A stretch of DNA of 34,262 bases, taken from the NCBI GenBank assembly GCA_001970855.1, contig LSSN01000322.1, positions 1-34,262 of the forward strand, in the 5' to 3' direction. The notes under the pieces are model-generated. The model was not told where the DNA came from. It worked only from the letters and a program-made list of their open reading frames with translations, and made no database searches. This document shows, piece by piece, positions 33,245 through 34,262 of the stretch (the stretch's first letter is position 1; each line of letters opens with the position of its first letter). A program made the translations under genes and the position numbers. Source of the stretch: Smittium culicis (taxonomy: Eukaryota; Kickxellomycota; Harpellomycetes; Harpellales; Legeriomycetaceae).

Positions 33245-33631
33245 CGGTTTTCGTGTTTAAGTTTCCATGTCTGCATTTTATTTTGAATTCGTACTTTCTT
33301 AACAAGTTTTGCCATCACACTTTCCTTCATTTGAGTGATTTAGCTTTCTTAAATTATTACAGATTCTTATGATCTGTAATAACTGTGAACTAGTCGTTTT
33401 CACACTCTAGATAATGGCGCTATTCCTTAAGCGATGCTACAATTGTAAGCAATTCTTTATGTTAATTGTGGTAATTTAATTCGCTTTTATTCAGTTTCCT
33501 TAGTAAAAATCGCAAGCTCTAAGATCTCCGTCTTCAGATTGCTGTGAAAGAACAGCCCAGATAGCATAATTAGAAGAGTCAGTCTCAACTATAAAAGGCT
33601 TATCAGGATTTGGGTATGCTAAGATTTCCGT
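33245..33631 (-). pseudogene. Gypsy RNase H domain, broken
   Basis: ILAYPNPDKPFIVETDSSNY then AIWAVLSQ (about 33615-33540) holds the first acidic residue of the RNase H core (ETD). ELLTIVASLKE-stop-RHYLECE (about 33455-33400) and VITDHKNL (about 33385-33360) follow. A Trp codon and two Gln codons have become stops. RNase H removes the RNA strand after first-strand synthesis. Frame changes occur between these pieces. Confidence 0.85.
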
Positions 33632-34262
33632 TTATGTTAATTTTCCAAGAATTAAGTTGATTGCTTGATCAGCTTGCTTATTCCAATCAAACTTTGTATT
33701 CTTCTTGAGTAGGTTTGTTATCGGTGTGGTCAGTTTTGAAAATTCTGGCATGAATTTTCTATAATAGTTTGCAAATCCCATAAAGACATGCATTTCATTC
33801 TGAGGGCTTGACGTTTTCCATTCTATTACATCTTCCAACTTATTTTTATCTGGTATGAAGCTGTCATTAGATTCATAATTACCCAAGTATTCCACTTCTT
33901 CAACATAGAAAACACATATTTCTTTATTTAGATATAGTTTGTATTCCAAGAGCTTTTCAAATATTGAGCTAACGTGATATATTCGTTCTTAATTTCTTGA
34001 ATTGATCATGATTCCGTAAAGATAATCAATTGCGTAATTTCAAGAACATCCCTAAGAATAGTATTCACAGAATTTTGAAATGTAGCCAGCGCATTTGTTA
34101 AGCCAAATGGCATTACCCGATATTAGTATAGCCCATATCGGCACCTAAACGCGATTTTCCACTCGTCGCCTTCTTTGATACTTATAAGATTGTATGCGTT
34201 CCTCAGATCGAGCTTTGTGAATATTTATGCTTCTCTGAGCCTGTCAATAGCACTGTCAATAC
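33632..34262 (-). pseudogene. Gypsy reverse transcriptase, broken, YxDD box lost
   Basis: In minus-strand order: [13 protein letters not shown] (first catalytic Asp kept, about 34222-34186), IKEGDEWK, then YRVMPFGLTNALATFQNS (about 34124-34072). Where YLDD should follow, the frame goes from RDVLEITQ directly to LIIFTES, so the catalytic box is deleted. After a frame change the C-terminal part is open for 105 codons (33949-33632): EVEYLGNYES, VIEWKTSSPQNEMHVFMGFANYYRKFMPEFSKL and KFDWNKQADQAINL correspond to the connection and the start of RNase H. It cannot be active. Confidence 0.9.

Larger units (their letters stand above)
32105..34262 (-). mobile_element. Ty3/gypsy retrotransposon relic, RT to integrase, 5' end off the window
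   Basis: The minus strand carries, in the canonical order of the family, reverse transcriptase, RNase H and integrase. Gag, protease and the 5' LTR would lie beyond 34262. At the 3' side the integrase reading stops near 32105 (after KIGPYEIK), short of the usual end of the domain. The 3' LTR is not recognisable; tRNA-like sequence begins 94 bases further on. Many in-frame stops replace Gln or Trp codons (for example YQYR to Y-stop-YR near 34120, EWRHY to E-stop-RHY near 33415), and there are frameshifts. The element is dead. Several short plus-strand frames (32228-32557, 32681-32878) are shadows of it. Confidence 0.92.

Noticed and set aside
1..34262. CRISPR arrays, bacterial operons, Shine-Dalgarno sites
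   Set aside because: No direct-repeat/spacer structure and no prokaryotic gene arrangement; spliceosomal-type introns and gypsy elements indicate a eukaryote.

Overview
The window looks like a gene-poor, very A+T-rich stretch of a filamentous fungal nuclear genome. Three things point there. (i) Two Ty3/gypsy relics, at 28.15-29.3 kb and 32.1-34.26 kb (both minus strand), have a pol typical of fungal LTR elements; the second keeps an integrase ending FHPETDGQTE...YLRMFVNY. (ii) The one convincing host gene (10861-11486) has introns of 65 and 60 nt with GTAAGT...TTTAG and GTATCA...TTTTAG borders. (iii) The decayed mobile-element frames carry stops that are each one C-to-T or G-to-A change from a sense codon (CAA, CAG, CGA, TGG), as repeat-induced point mutation (RIP) would leave. 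The species cannot be named from the sequence.

Layout. 0-5.7 kb: A+T-rich sequence with the edge of a small TTAA-flanked MITE (1-155), a hexapeptide-coding 18-bp tandem repeat (2744-2869) and a broken open frame (2992-3198). 5.7-7.1 kb: a GC-richer patch that may be a Tc1/mariner transposase relic, then a 533-bp pogo/Tc1-type MITE (6562-7094) with TA target duplications. 8.5-10.1 kb: three more members of the TTAA MITE family (8540-8729, 9744-9930, 9935-10125), two of them directly adjoining. 10.86-11.49 kb: the three-exon coiled-coil gene. 11.5-16 kb: A+T-rich, nothing firm. 16.07-18.05 kb: one reading frame of about 660 codons, riddled with RIP-type stops but never frameshifted, of unknown family. 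18.3-18.56 kb: a clean GC-rich island with a short ORF. 19.4 kb: a small gag-like open segment. 21.32-21.98 kb: a (GTATTA)n array spanning a 346-base assembly gap. 23.0-23.25 kb: C-terminal domain of a hAT transposase, decayed. 28.15-29.3 kb: gypsy relic. 31.19-31.37 kb: probable terminal exon of an unknown gene. 31.5-32.0 kb: two tRNA-like half-sequences 415 bases apart. 32.1-34.26 kb: the larger gypsy relic, running off the right edge.

How it fits together: most of the readable content is debris of DNA transposons, MITEs and LTR elements. Only the 10.86-kb gene, and perhaps the 31.2-kb exon, look like living host genes. The likely exciting content is the TTAA MITE family, the frame-preserved but unrecognised 2-kb ORF, and the interrupted tRNA-like sequence.
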